From Halothiobacillus neapolitanus c2 (lineage in GTDB: Bacteria > Pseudomonadota > Gammaproteobacteria > Halothiobacillales > Halothiobacillaceae): DNA of 64,000 bases. Below the pieces are notes generated by a model. The model worked only from the letters and a program-made list of their open reading frames with translations, was not told the origin of the DNA and did not search any database. Position 1 is the first letter of the stretch; every line of letters starts with the position of its first letter. Shown here one piece after another: positions 1-9,391 of the stretch. Made by a program: the position numbers and the translations under genes. The DNA lies in NCBI RefSeq assembly GCF_000024765.1, contig NC_013422.1, forward strand, positions 2,065,501 through 2,129,500. The letters are read 5' to 3'.

Positions 1-57
1 AAACGCAACCAAAAGCGTCTGTCCAAAGAACAATCACGTCGCGTTCGCCTGTTCTAA
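1..57 (+). CDS. rpsU: 30S ribosomal protein S21, 3' end only
   Basis: The first 18 codons of the window, ending in TAA at 55-57, encode a very basic tail (KRNQKRLSKEQSRRVRLF). It matches the C-terminus of S21, which normally ends in a run like RENARRxRLY. S21 sits near the anti-Shine-Dalgarno helix of 16S rRNA in the 30S subunit. The start lies outside the window. The yqeY gene follows after 35 bases, the usual rpsU-yqeY order, which supports the call. Confidence 0.8.
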   Translation, partial: KRNQKRLSKEQSRRVRLF

Positions 58-92
58 GAGGCTGTTACCGCGCGCTATAGAGGAATATCGGC

Positions 93-542
93 ATGAGCGC
101 CCTTAAAGCCCGGCTGACCGACGACATGAAACTTGCAATGAAGTCCGGCGACAAGGCGCGCCTGGGTGTCATTCGTCTATTGCTAGCGGCTATCAAGCAA
201 AAGGAAGTCGATGAGCGAGTCACACTGAGTGATGACGATGTGCTCGCCATTCTGGTCAAGCAGTCCAAACAGCGGCGCGAATCGATCGACCAGTTCCAAA
301 CGGCTGGCCGTCATGATCTGGTAGAAACAGAGCAGTTTGAGCTACAGGTCATCGAAACCTACCTCCCGGCAAAGCTCAGCGAGGCGGAAATACGGCAAAT
401 CATTGCCGATACCATTGCCGCCACCGGTGCGCAGGGTGTGGCGCAGATGGGCGCTGTCATGAACGCCGTTCGCGCCAAAGTAGCCGGTCGCGCGGACCTT
501 GCCGCAGTCAGCCAATGGGTCAAGGCGGCGCTTGGCGGCTAA
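93..542 (+). CDS. yqeY: GatB/YqeY domain protein
   Basis: 149 aa, the normal length of stand-alone YqeY proteins. The N-terminal helix with repeated K/R, the segment VIRLLLAAIKQKEVDER (about residues 26-42), the KQSKQRRESIDQF stretch and the late MGAVMNAVRAKVAGRAD block are typical. The domain is the tRNA-binding helical tail found at the end of GatB, the amidotransferase subunit; the role of the free protein is not established. The start ATG at 93 has AGAGGA about 8 bases upstream. It follows rpsU; the usual next genes dnaG and rpoD are absent, and a glutamate synthase-type gene follows instead. Confidence 0.9.
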   Translation: MSALKARLTDDMKLAMKSGDKARLGVIRLLLAAIKQKEVDERVTLSDDDVLAILVKQSKQRRESIDQFQTAGRHDLVETEQFELQVIETYLPAKLSEAEIRQIIADTIAATGAQGVAQMGAVMNAVRAKVAGRADLAAVSQWVKAALGG

Positions 543-657
543 ACATTCGACGCTCGGCATCAAGTTGGCCTAAACTGACGCATCAACCACAGGCAAGCTG
601 CTTCCGACATCCGCGGATTAGCATCCCCTTCTTATAAAATTTGAATCAAATGGGTAA

Positions 658-2073
<1,416 letters not shown>

Positions 2074-2253
2074 TCCCAACCCGACCTGTCGGAATGACGG
2101 GCCATGAACTGCCATCGCCACTTAGCCCAAAGAATGTGAGCCAGCTTTTCATGGCACCGGAACCCAGGATCGACTTGCCTTGACCCGAATTGCGCCGCAC
2201 GCAGCGCACAGGTTCGGCGTGTTTAATTTCTACTCTGCCAGAGACACAGCAGC

Positions 2254-3351
2254 ATGACGCCAGACATCACCACATCAACCGCCACGGCGACGCTCAAAAA
2301 TGACCGCTTTATTCGCGCATTGCTTCGCGAACCGGTAGATTGCACCCCGATCTGGATTATGCGCCAGGCTGGTCGCTATCTGCCGGAATACAAAGCCACA
2401 CGGGCAAAAGCAGGCAGCTTTATGGATCTATGTCGCTCGGCAGAACTCGCATGCGAAGTCACACTGCAACCACTTGAGCGCTTTGATCTGGATGCCGCCA
2501 TCCTGTTCTCGGACATCCTGACCATCCCTGACGCCATGGGGTTGGGACTGACCTTCTCAGCCGGAGAAGGCCCCGTCTTCGCAAACCCGCTGCGTGACCG
2601 TCGATCTATCGAGCAACTCCCTCTGCCCGACCCCGAAGGCGAGCTGCGCTACGTTATGGACGCAGTCAGTACCATCCGTGGCGCATTAAATGGCCGGGTG
2701 CCGTTGATCGGTTTTTCCGGAAGCCCCTGGACGCTGGCCACCTACATGGTAGAAGGCGGATCGACCAAGGAGTTCGCCCACATCAAAGGCTTGATGTACA
2801 GCGACCCGGCGAGTGCGCACCTCCTGCTGGACAAACTCAGCACGGCAGTGACCGACTACCTCAATGCCCAAGTTCGACGGGGCGCACAGGCACTGATGAT
2901 TTTCGACACCTGGGGCGGCGTGCTGTCTCCTGACAAATATCGGGAATTCTCACTCGCCTACATGAATAAAATCGTCAGCGGCCTGATTCGTGAGCACGAG
3001 GGTCAACGTATCCCCGTCATCCTTTTTACCAAAGGTGGCGGAGCCTGGGCACCGGAAATTGCCGCATCAGGCGCGGATGGCGTTGGACTGGACTGGACTG
3101 TGGACATCGGGGCCGTGCGGCAGCAGGTTGGCGGAAAGGTCGCCCTGCAAGGCAACCTCGATCCCAGCGTGCTGTACGCACCAGAGGCGGTGATTGAGCA
3201 GGAAGTGGCGCGTGTCTTGAGCTCATACGGCCAAGGTAGCGGCCATGTATTCAACCTGGGACACGGCATTCACCAACACGTCAACCCGGATAATGTCAAA
3301 GTACTGGTCGATGCCGTACACCGCCTGAGCCGCCCCTACCACCAGTCCTGA
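2254..3351 (+). CDS. hemE: Uroporphyrinogen decarboxylase
   Basis: 365 aa; decarboxylates the four acetate side chains of uroporphyrinogen III to give coproporphyrinogen III in cytosolic haem synthesis. The N-terminal signature [15 protein letters not shown] at residues 32-46 carries the substrate-binding arginines, and [15 protein letters not shown] is the second family motif. The conserved aspartate region [18 protein letters not shown] and the C-terminal [16 protein letters not shown] are also intact. ATG at 2254 is preceded by a weak purine stretch. The 180 bases upstream show no clear promoter to me. The haem demand of the cytochrome and respiratory genes in this window fits, but hemE is not in an operon with them. 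Confidence 0.96.
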   Translation: MTPDITTSTATATLKNDRFIRALLREPVDCTPIWIMRQAGRYLPEYKATRAKAGSFMDLCRSAELACEVTLQPLERFDLDAAILFSDILTIPDAMGLGLTFSAGEGPVFANPLRDRRSIEQLPLPDPEGELRYVMDAVSTIRGALNGRVPLIGFSGSPWTLATYMVEGGSTKEFAHIKGLMYSDPASAHLLLDKLSTAVTDYLNAQVRRGAQALMIFDTWGGVLSPDKYREFSLAYMNKIVSGLIREHEGQRIPVILFTKGGGAWAPEIAASGADGVGLDWTVDIGAVRQQVGGKVALQGNLDPSVLYAPEAVIEQEVARVLSSYGQGSGHVFNLGHGIHQHVNPDNVKVLVDAVHRLSRPYHQS

Positions 3352-3358
3352 ATCGTGC

Positions 3359-3375
3359 CGCGGCTGCAAGCCGCG
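3359..3375. other. Short GC hairpin between convergent genes
   Basis: CGCGGCTGCAAGCCGCG can form a 7-bp stem between the 3' ends of hemE and the oppositely oriented 203-aa gene. There is no T-run on either side, so a classical intrinsic terminator is not shown, though it may stop or stabilise both transcripts. Confidence 0.3.
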
Positions 3376-3384
3376 ATCGCCGAA

Positions 3385-3996
3385 TCAACTCGTAGGTGAA
3401 ATCAGTGATGCGAGCTTTGCAGCAGAAGCACGTGTCATTAGCGCACCGCGACTATTCGCCACTGGGGCCTCCTTGATATCGTCAAGACCGAACACCACCA
3501 GATCGAAAGGCACATCGAAAGCCACAAAACTCAACACGGGGACTCGAGTCTGTCGCCCACTCCGATATTGATAGCGGCGCTCAGACTCAGCAAACGGAAT
3601 GTTCTTCGCCAGTAAAAACGTCATGACCGATTCAGGCGTATCCGCGAATAAATGCAAGGTCACTTTAGATTGTCGATCCGCCGTTCCCGTCAACACAGAG
3701 CCCACTAAACGCGGCGAGAAGTCGCTCAAAAAGTCCATGGCCTTCATTGCCTCGGCACGCAGGTTTCGGATTACTTCCTGCTGTTCCGGGCGAAAAATCA
3801 ATTGATACTGCCGAATCTCCGCCTCCAGGCGCTCGCAATCCACAGCGGCAAATCGCTGATCGATCGGCTCACCCAAACGCTCGGCAGCTTTACGCAGAGC
3901 GGTGAGGCGGTCGAGTGTCGCATCTTCGACGCACAATCGTGTAGCAAAAGACAAAACAGCTGGAGACACCGGACCGGTTGCTGCCATTACGGTCAC
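3385..3996 (-). CDS. Conserved-looking protein of unknown function, possible degenerate nucleotidyltransferase fold
   Basis: 203 aa, cytosolic, with no signal peptide or membrane segment. The N-terminal half looks helical (residues about 20-90). The middle contains RLVGSVLTGTADRQSKVTLHLF, faintly like the GSxxxG...SDxDL strand-loop of minimal nucleotidyltransferases but lacking the paired Asp residues. The end has two hydrophobic strands (VPVLSFVAFDV, FDLVVFGL). I cannot name the family. It starts 9 bases after mrcA ends on the same strand, so it is probably co-transcribed with penicillin-binding protein 1A. The start may be at the first ATG or the one three codons later. Confidence 0.65.
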   Translation of the reverse strand: MTVMAATGPVSPAVLSFATRLCVEDATLDRLTALRKAAERLGEPIDQRFAAVDCERLEAEIRQYQLIFRPEQQEVIRNLRAEAMKAMDFLSDFSPRLVGSVLTGTADRQSKVTLHLFADTPESVMTFLLAKNIPFAESERRYQYRSGRQTRVPVLSFVAFDVPFDLVVFGLDDIKEAPVANSRGALMTRASAAKLASLISPTS

Positions 3997-4005
3997 CTCA
4001 CACGA

Positions 4006-6378
4006 TCAAAACAAATCATTCATCAGATTCTGCGGCACCACGTCCGCCGGAATCGGGGCGGAGAGCCCGGATTCATCCGCAGGACCACGTGTTGTATCGA
4101 AATACTCACGCACGCCACCAGAAGCGCCTTTTGGCAACCGATTTCCCGTATCAGGATTGATCATGACCTCGGTCACACCGGGCGGTGGCACATGGGGCTT
4201 ATCCGTCGGCGGTGGCAGCATGACCTTCATGAAATCAGTCCAGATGGGTAAAGCCGCAGTACCCCCAACTTCGCGATGCCCCAATGGTGAGTTGTCATCG
4301 AAACCGACCCACGCCGTGGCGACCCAACCCGGCCCGAAACCCGTGAACCAGGCATCACGTTGCTCGTTGGTTGTGCCTGTTTTCCCGCCAATATCATCTC
4401 GTTTCAGGGCACGATAGGCGCGAACCCCCGTACCCATCCGCACCACATCACGTAAAGCAGAACGCATCAAGAACGCATTTTGCGGGGTAATTATTCTCGG
4501 CGCGACACTCGGATCGGGCGAGTCCATCGGGCAGGTATCGCACAAATTAACCGAGGGATGGCTATAAAGCACCGCGTTATCTCCGTTGTCGACCTCGGTA
4601 ATGACATAGGGTGTAATCCGGAACCCACCATTCACAAACGCAGAGAAGCCGCCAACCAGCTCCAATGGTGTCAAGGTATAACTACCCAAGGCCATTGAAG
4701 GGGTAGGCGACCAATTTTGAGTGGGCAGCCCAAAACGACTGGCATATTTGAGTACATTTTCGGGCCCGAGTGCTTCAATTAAACGGATCGACACCAAGTT
4801 GACGGAATGCACCAAGGCCATCCGCAAACGCATTGGGCCACCGAAGTGCTTTTCATAATTCTGCGGACGCCAATCGACCCCTTCTTTAACACCGTTCTTA
4901 ACTACCACCGGCGAATCGTTGATCATCGTTGCCAAGGTAAAACCATGATCCAGAGCAGCTGAATACAAGAATGGCTTGAAACCTGATCCTGGCTGACGCT
5001 CCGCCTGAGTTACGTGATTGAATTTGCTGTCATGCGCGAAATCGAAACCGCCGACAAGTGCGCGAATAGCCCCCGTTTCGGGGTCCAACGCGACAAAGCC
5101 CGCGCTGGCCGCCGGTATTTCTGCAAGCATCCAATGCTGGTCAGCCTCGGCCTGCAAACGAATCAAATCACCCGCCTTGAGCACATCACCCATCAGCTTC
5201 GGCTTGGGACCGCAATGGTCCGTCGATTCGTAACGACAAGCCCAACTGACCGCATCCATTCCCAGACTGTTTTTTGAACCATCGGGCATCAAAACAACAG
5301 CCGTTTTAGGATCAACCGACAAAACCACCGCCGGAATCAACCCACCGACCACAGGCGTATCCTGGAGTTTATCCAAAAGCGCTTTAGGGTCGGAAAGCAA
5401 CGATCCCCAATGATCCTCCGCACCGCGATAACCGTGACGGCGGTCATAAGCTATCAGACCATCTCTGAGTGACATTCGCGCTACTTGCTGCGCCTTCGGA
5501 TTGATTGAGGTGTGAACAACAAGCCCCATTTCGTATGCCTTCTCACCATATTGGGCAAACAATTTTTGGCGGATCATTTCTGCTACGAACGGTGCACGTG
5601 TTTGTATTTCAGAACTCGCAAAAAGGTGTCCCGGTAGGGGTTCTTGCATGGCCTGATCATAAGAAGCTTGATCGATTTTCCCAAGCGCAAGCATGCGCCC
5701 AAGCACGTAAGCGCGCCGCGCTAACGCCTTATCGGGATTGGAAACAGGATTCACGGACGAAGGAGCCTTGGGCAATGAGGCCAGCATAGCGGCCTCAGCG
5801 ACCGTCAACTTATCCAGTGACTTGCCAAAATAAACCTGGGCAGCGGCCTTGACGCCATATGTCCGATTTCCCAGAAATATTTTGTTCAGATACAACGTGA
5901 GAATCTGCTCCTTGCTCAATGTGTGCTCTATCTTGATCGCCAAAAGGATTTCCATCAATTTGCGGCTATAGGTTTTCTGCCTACCCAAAAAGAAATTGCG
6001 GGCGACCTGCATCGTGATTGTTGAGCCACCTTGTCCTTTGTGACCCGTCTTGACCAACTCATAAGCAGCGCGGAACAGGCTTTGAACATCCACGCCACCA
6101 TGTTCAAAAAAACCACCATCTTCCGCAGATGTGAACGCATCGACGACAACTTTAGGCAATTCAGCGTAGGTAACCGGGAAGCGGCGTTTTTCACCAAATT
6201 CGGCGATCAAACCCCCGTCAGCGTCGTAAATTCTCATCGGAATTTGGTATTGGACTGCCGCCAGATCCTGAACATCAGGCAGTTGATTGTTGTATATTTG
6301 ATACAATATACCCACCCCGCCGACGGAAAAAATCAACAAAAAACCAAACACATACACAACAAATTTGATAAGTTTCAT
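4006..6378 (-). CDS. mrcA: Penicillin-binding protein 1A (bifunctional transglycosylase/transpeptidase)
   Basis: 790 aa, typical for class A PBPs. One N-terminal membrane anchor (about residues 5-28) places the rest in the periplasm. The GT51 glycosyltransferase domain has the catalytic EDGGFFEHGG motif with Glu86 and later QGGSTITMQVARN. The transpeptidase domain carries SGFK with nucleophile Ser465, an SVN motif (HSVNLVSI) and KTGTT beginning at Lys666. It polymerises lipid II into glycan strands and cross-links the stem peptides. The gene is divergent from pilM across about 140 bases, an arrangement conserved in many gammaproteobacteria; the pilus and cell-wall genes may share regulation. 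Confidence 0.96.
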   Translation of the reverse strand: MKLIKFVVYVFGFLLIFSVGGVGILYQIYNNQLPDVQDLAAVQYQIPMRIYDADGGLIAEFGEKRRFPVTYAELPKVVVDAFTSAEDGGFFEHGGVDVQSLFRAAYELVKTGHKGQGGSTITMQVARNFFLGRQKTYSRKLMEILLAIKIEHTLSKEQILTLYLNKIFLGNRTYGVKAAAQVYFGKSLDKLTVAEAAMLASLPKAPSSVNPVSNPDKALARRAYVLGRMLALGKIDQASYDQAMQEPLPGHLFASSEIQTRAPFVAEMIRQKLFAQYGEKAYEMGLVVHTSINPKAQQVARMSLRDGLIAYDRRHGYRGAEDHWGSLLSDPKALLDKLQDTPVVGGLIPAVVLSVDPKTAVVLMPDGSKNSLGMDAVSWACRYESTDHCGPKPKLMGDVLKAGDLIRLQAEADQHWMLAEIPAASAGFVALDPETGAIRALVGGFDFAHDSKFNHVTQAERQPGSGFKPFLYSAALDHGFTLATMINDSPVVVKNGVKEGVDWRPQNYEKHFGGPMRLRMALVHSVNLVSIRLIEALGPENVLKYASRFGLPTQNWSPTPSMALGSYTLTPLELVGGFSAFVNGGFRITPYVITEVDNGDNAVLYSHPSVNLCDTCPMDSPDPSVAPRIITPQNAFLMRSALRDVVRMGTGVRAYRALKRDDIGGKTGTTNEQRDAWFTGFGPGWVATAWVGFDDNSPLGHREVGGTAALPIWTDFMKVMLPPPTDKPHVPPPGVTEVMINPDTGNRLPKGASGGVREYFDTTRGPADESGLSAPIPADVVPQNLMNDLF

Positions 6379-6521
6379 TTAGTTCAATTTAGCCATGTTT
6401 TTTTGCAACGTTGGGTGCAAGATTACAAGAATATTCGACAAACCCACAGGTTTTGCCCTAGGATGCGTCGGTGGACTACAAAGTGCGCGCGCAACCTTAG
6501 CGCACACTCAAAGGGAAGGGA

Positions 6522-7619
6522 ATGATCGTGCCATTATTTAGCTCAAAAAATCCACGTCTCGGCGTTGATATCAGCTCGACCGCAGTCAAAGTGCTGCTGC
6601 TGGAGAAACACCGAAACGGCTATCGACCGGTTGGCTTTGCCATCGAACCCATCTCACCCGGGGCGGTTCAGGACAAAACCATTACAGACACGGACGTTGT
6701 CGCAGGCGCCTTAAGCAGGGCGTTGTCACGCTCTAGGGCCAAAACCAAACACATTGTCATGGCCGTGCCAACCAGTGCCAGCCTCAGCCGGGTGCTTAAC
6801 ATAAGCAATCCCGGCAATGAATTCGAACTGGAAGAGCAGGTCCGAATGGAATCGGATCAATATATCCCCTTCCCTATTGACGAAGTCAGTCTTGACTTTG
6901 AACCACTGCGCCCTGAAGCAGGATCAAAACAGAAAAAAAGACAACCCAATGAAGACAGCACTATGCAGGTCATCATGGCGGCCACGCGCACAACTAATGT
7001 TGAAGCTCGCGTTGCCGTAGCTGAAGCGGCAGGGCTATCGGTCGATGTCATGGATGTTGAGTCGTTTGCCATACAAAATGCCTTCACAGAAATCATCGCC
7101 CCAACCCTAACAGCTGAAGATCGCGCCCAGCCCATCGCATTACTGGATGTGGGCGCCAACACCACCACAATCAATGTGTTCAGTGGTGATGACATCATCT
7201 ACAGCAAGGAACATCCATTTGGCGGCAAACAGCTAACAAATGAAATTTCCATGTTTTACGGCCTCTCACCAGAAGAAGCGGAAGAAAAGAAACGCAACGA
7301 TACTTTGCCCGATGACTACCATCGCAAAGTACTGCAACCCTTCATCGACAATATGGCGATGCAAGTGGAGCGGTTCATTCAGTATTTCTATTCAGAAACC
7401 AATCGCGGCACCATCGGACTGATTCTACTTGGCGGCGGAACCGCAAATACCCCGGGCGTTATCGAACGGATTAACAATGAAACCGGCATACAAACGCGCA
7501 GTGCAAATCCGTTTGTTGCCATCGGCCAAGGATCAAGAATATCAGCAGAGTTGCTCGCCAATCATGGCTCTTCAATGCTGGTTGCTTGTGGCCTCGCTTT
7601 ACGGAGTTTCGACCAATGA
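6522..7619 (+). CDS. pilM: Type IV pilus inner-membrane accessory protein PilM
   Basis: 365 aa, actin-like ATPase fold located in the cytoplasm. It opens with the family signature LGVDISSTAVKVLLL and has the second phosphate-binding strand LLDVGANTTTINVF near residue 210 and a GGGTANTPG motif near 308. PilM binds the short N-terminal tail of PilN and couples the cytoplasmic motor to the periplasmic alignment complex. A strong ribosome site (AAGGGAAGGG) lies directly before ATG 6522. It is the first gene of pilMNOPQ, overlapping pilN by ATGA. Confidence 0.95.
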   Translation: MIVPLFSSKNPRLGVDISSTAVKVLLLEKHRNGYRPVGFAIEPISPGAVQDKTITDTDVVAGALSRALSRSRAKTKHIVMAVPTSASLSRVLNISNPGNEFELEEQVRMESDQYIPFPIDEVSLDFEPLRPEAGSKQKKRQPNEDSTMQVIMAATRTTNVEARVAVAEAAGLSVDVMDVESFAIQNAFTEIIAPTLTAEDRAQPIALLDVGANTTTINVFSGDDIIYSKEHPFGGKQLTNEISMFYGLSPEEAEEKKRNDTLPDDYHRKVLQPFIDNMAMQVERFIQYFYSETNRGTIGLILLGGGTANTPGVIERINNETGIQTRSANPFVAIGQGSRISAELLANHGSSMLVACGLALRSFDQ

Positions 7620-8206
7620 GAAAAATCAATCTCCTTCCCTGGCGAGATGAACGCCGCCAGACCTTGCAGCGTAATTTCGTTCTGCATCTTGCGGGTTCAG
7701 TGGTCGCGGCCTTGATTATCGGTGGTGGCATTCACCTGTACGAACAGAACCAACTCGACTTCCAAGATCAGCGCAATCAATACCTCAATGGTGTCATCAA
7801 GGATCTGGACAGGAAAATTCAATCCATCAACGAGCTGAAAAAGAAAAAAGCCGAATTGATCGCACGCATGCAAGTGATCGAGAGACTGCAATCGAGTCGC
7901 CCTGTCATTGTCCACTTGATGGAGGAGTTTGTTAAAACACTGCCCGATGGCATTCAGTTAACCGACATCTCGATCAAAGGCGACAAAACCATATCCATTC
8001 AAGGTTATGCCGATGCGCAGGCACGGGTTGCCGATTACCTTCGCCAACTCAATGGTTCAGATTATATAGACAGCGCCATTATTGTCGGCTCGGGTATTCT
8101 TGCTCAAAACCCTGACAAAAAAGGACCTTCTTCAAATCGATATGTATTCTCGATTACTGCATCGGTTAAAACACCGAAATCCGCCGATGCGAATAAGGAG
8201 CAATAA
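7616..8206 (+). CDS. pilN: Type IV pilus assembly protein PilN
   Basis: 196 aa from the ATG at 7616, chosen because it overlaps the pilM stop as ATGA and because the protein then starts with MRKINLLPWRDERR, whose INLLPWR segment is the PilM-binding tail. An earlier in-frame start would only add residues inside pilM. One membrane segment (about residues 20-42) is followed by a charged coiled coil (about 52-90) and a periplasmic ferredoxin-like domain. PilN pairs with PilO to connect the inner-membrane machinery with PilP and PilQ. Confidence 0.94.
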   Translation: MRKINLLPWRDERRQTLQRNFVLHLAGSVVAALIIGGGIHLYEQNQLDFQDQRNQYLNGVIKDLDRKIQSINELKKKKAELIARMQVIERLQSSRPVIVHLMEEFVKTLPDGIQLTDISIKGDKTISIQGYADAQARVADYLRQLNGSDYIDSAIIVGSGILAQNPDKKGPSSNRYVFSITASVKTPKSADANKEQ

Positions 8207-8209
8207 GAG

Positions 8210-8824
8210 ATGGATCTCAACGAACTAAAAACCCTGGATTTCCAGACCATCGGTCTCGCGTCGCTCGGGACGCGAATGGTTATCTTCCTTTTTGTCATCG
8301 TATTGATTGTTGGTGCAGTCATTTACTTCGACACCATGCCTCAACGGGATGAGCTTGCTCAAAAGCAACGCCAAGAGGCAAGTTTGCTCGAAACAATTGG
8401 AACAAAACAAAAGTTAGCCGCAAACCTCAAGGCTTATCAGGATCAGCTCAAGGAGATGCAGACTCGTTTTGGTGAGCTGCTCAGACAACTGCCGAACAAA
8501 AGCGAAGCAGAAAATCTGATTATCGATGTTGCACAAACTTCTCTTAAGAATGGCCTTAAGAACCAACAAATCCAACCGGGTCGAGAAATCAAGCACACCT
8601 TCTATGCGGAGATGCCCTACACGCTCACTCTGGAAGGCACCTACAACCAGTTGGCAAAATTCATTAGTGACACGGCAAACCTGCCCAGGATTGTGACTTT
8701 GCACAACCCAACCATCAGGCCGGAAAAAGGAGATAAACCGGACATGAAGTCCCCGCCGCTTGTGATGACCATTGTGACCAAAACCTACCGTTACCTTGAA
8801 CAAGGTGAAGGAGAAGGCAAATGA
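8210..8824 (+). CDS. pilO: Type IV pilus assembly protein PilO
   Basis: 204 aa, bitopic inner-membrane protein. A membrane helix at about residues 23-42 (VIFLFVIVLIVGAVIYF) is followed by a coiled coil rich in E/K/Q (48-90) and a periplasmic domain. The initial MDLNELKTLDFQTIGLA is typical of PilO. It forms a heterodimer with PilN in the alignment subcomplex. The gene starts 3 bases after pilN and overlaps pilP by ATGA, so translation is likely coupled. Confidence 0.93.
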   Translation: MDLNELKTLDFQTIGLASLGTRMVIFLFVIVLIVGAVIYFDTMPQRDELAQKQRQEASLLETIGTKQKLAANLKAYQDQLKEMQTRFGELLRQLPNKSEAENLIIDVAQTSLKNGLKNQQIQPGREIKHTFYAEMPYTLTLEGTYNQLAKFISDTANLPRIVTLHNPTIRPEKGDKPDMKSPPLVMTIVTKTYRYLEQGEGEGK

Positions 8825-9372
8825 GGCACAATCAACCTTTTGCCCACAAGAAGAAACTACGATCTGCCAAATGGATGTTCGTGTTAGTGCCCGCCACACT
8901 CATGCTCAGTGGTTGTGCGAATAACATGAATGATCTGACACAAAAGGTAGATCGAATTCTCGCCAGACCAGGTGGGCAGATCGAGCCCATTCCTGAAATG
9001 AAACCCTTGCCAAAATTCAGTTATGTGGAAACCAAGGATCGCACACCGTTTGCGCCAGCCGTTGCTCAGACTGCGAACAAAGGAAGTGGCATCACACCGG
9101 ATATGAACCGTCCCAAAGAGCCCCTAGAAATGTATCCACTGGATGCACTGGCAATGAAGGGGGTACTCGAACGCAAGGGCACAAAATACGCACTTGTTCG
9201 AGATGGAGATGGTGTCATTCATGAAATCCAGGTGGGTAACTACATGGGCATGAATTACGGCAAGGTCGTCAAGATCACGACCGACAAGATCACGCTCGAA
9301 GAAATCGTGCCCGACGGACAGGGCGGCTGGCGCAAGCAAACTGCGATTGTCCAGCAAAACGCGACCAAATGA
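8821..9372 (+). CDS. pilP: Type IV pilus pilotin-like lipoprotein PilP
   Basis: 183 aa. A basic N-terminus and hydrophobic stretch end in a lipobox LSGC with Cys32, so the mature protein should be lipid-anchored and periplasmic. The C-terminal part (about residues 98-175: MYPLDALAMKGVLE...GNYMGMNYGKVVKI) is the beta-domain that docks PilP onto the N0 domain of PilQ. A low-complexity linker of Pro and Lys lies between. It overlaps the end of pilO by four bases and precedes pilQ by 19. Confidence 0.94.
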   Translation: MRHNQPFAHKKKLRSAKWMFVLVPATLMLSGCANNMNDLTQKVDRILARPGGQIEPIPEMKPLPKFSYVETKDRTPFAPAVAQTANKGSGITPDMNRPKEPLEMYPLDALAMKGVLERKGTKYALVRDGDGVIHEIQVGNYMGMNYGKVVKITTDKITLEEIVPDGQGGWRKQTAIVQQNATK

Positions 9373-9391
9373 TTCAAGGGGATAGAAAGCA

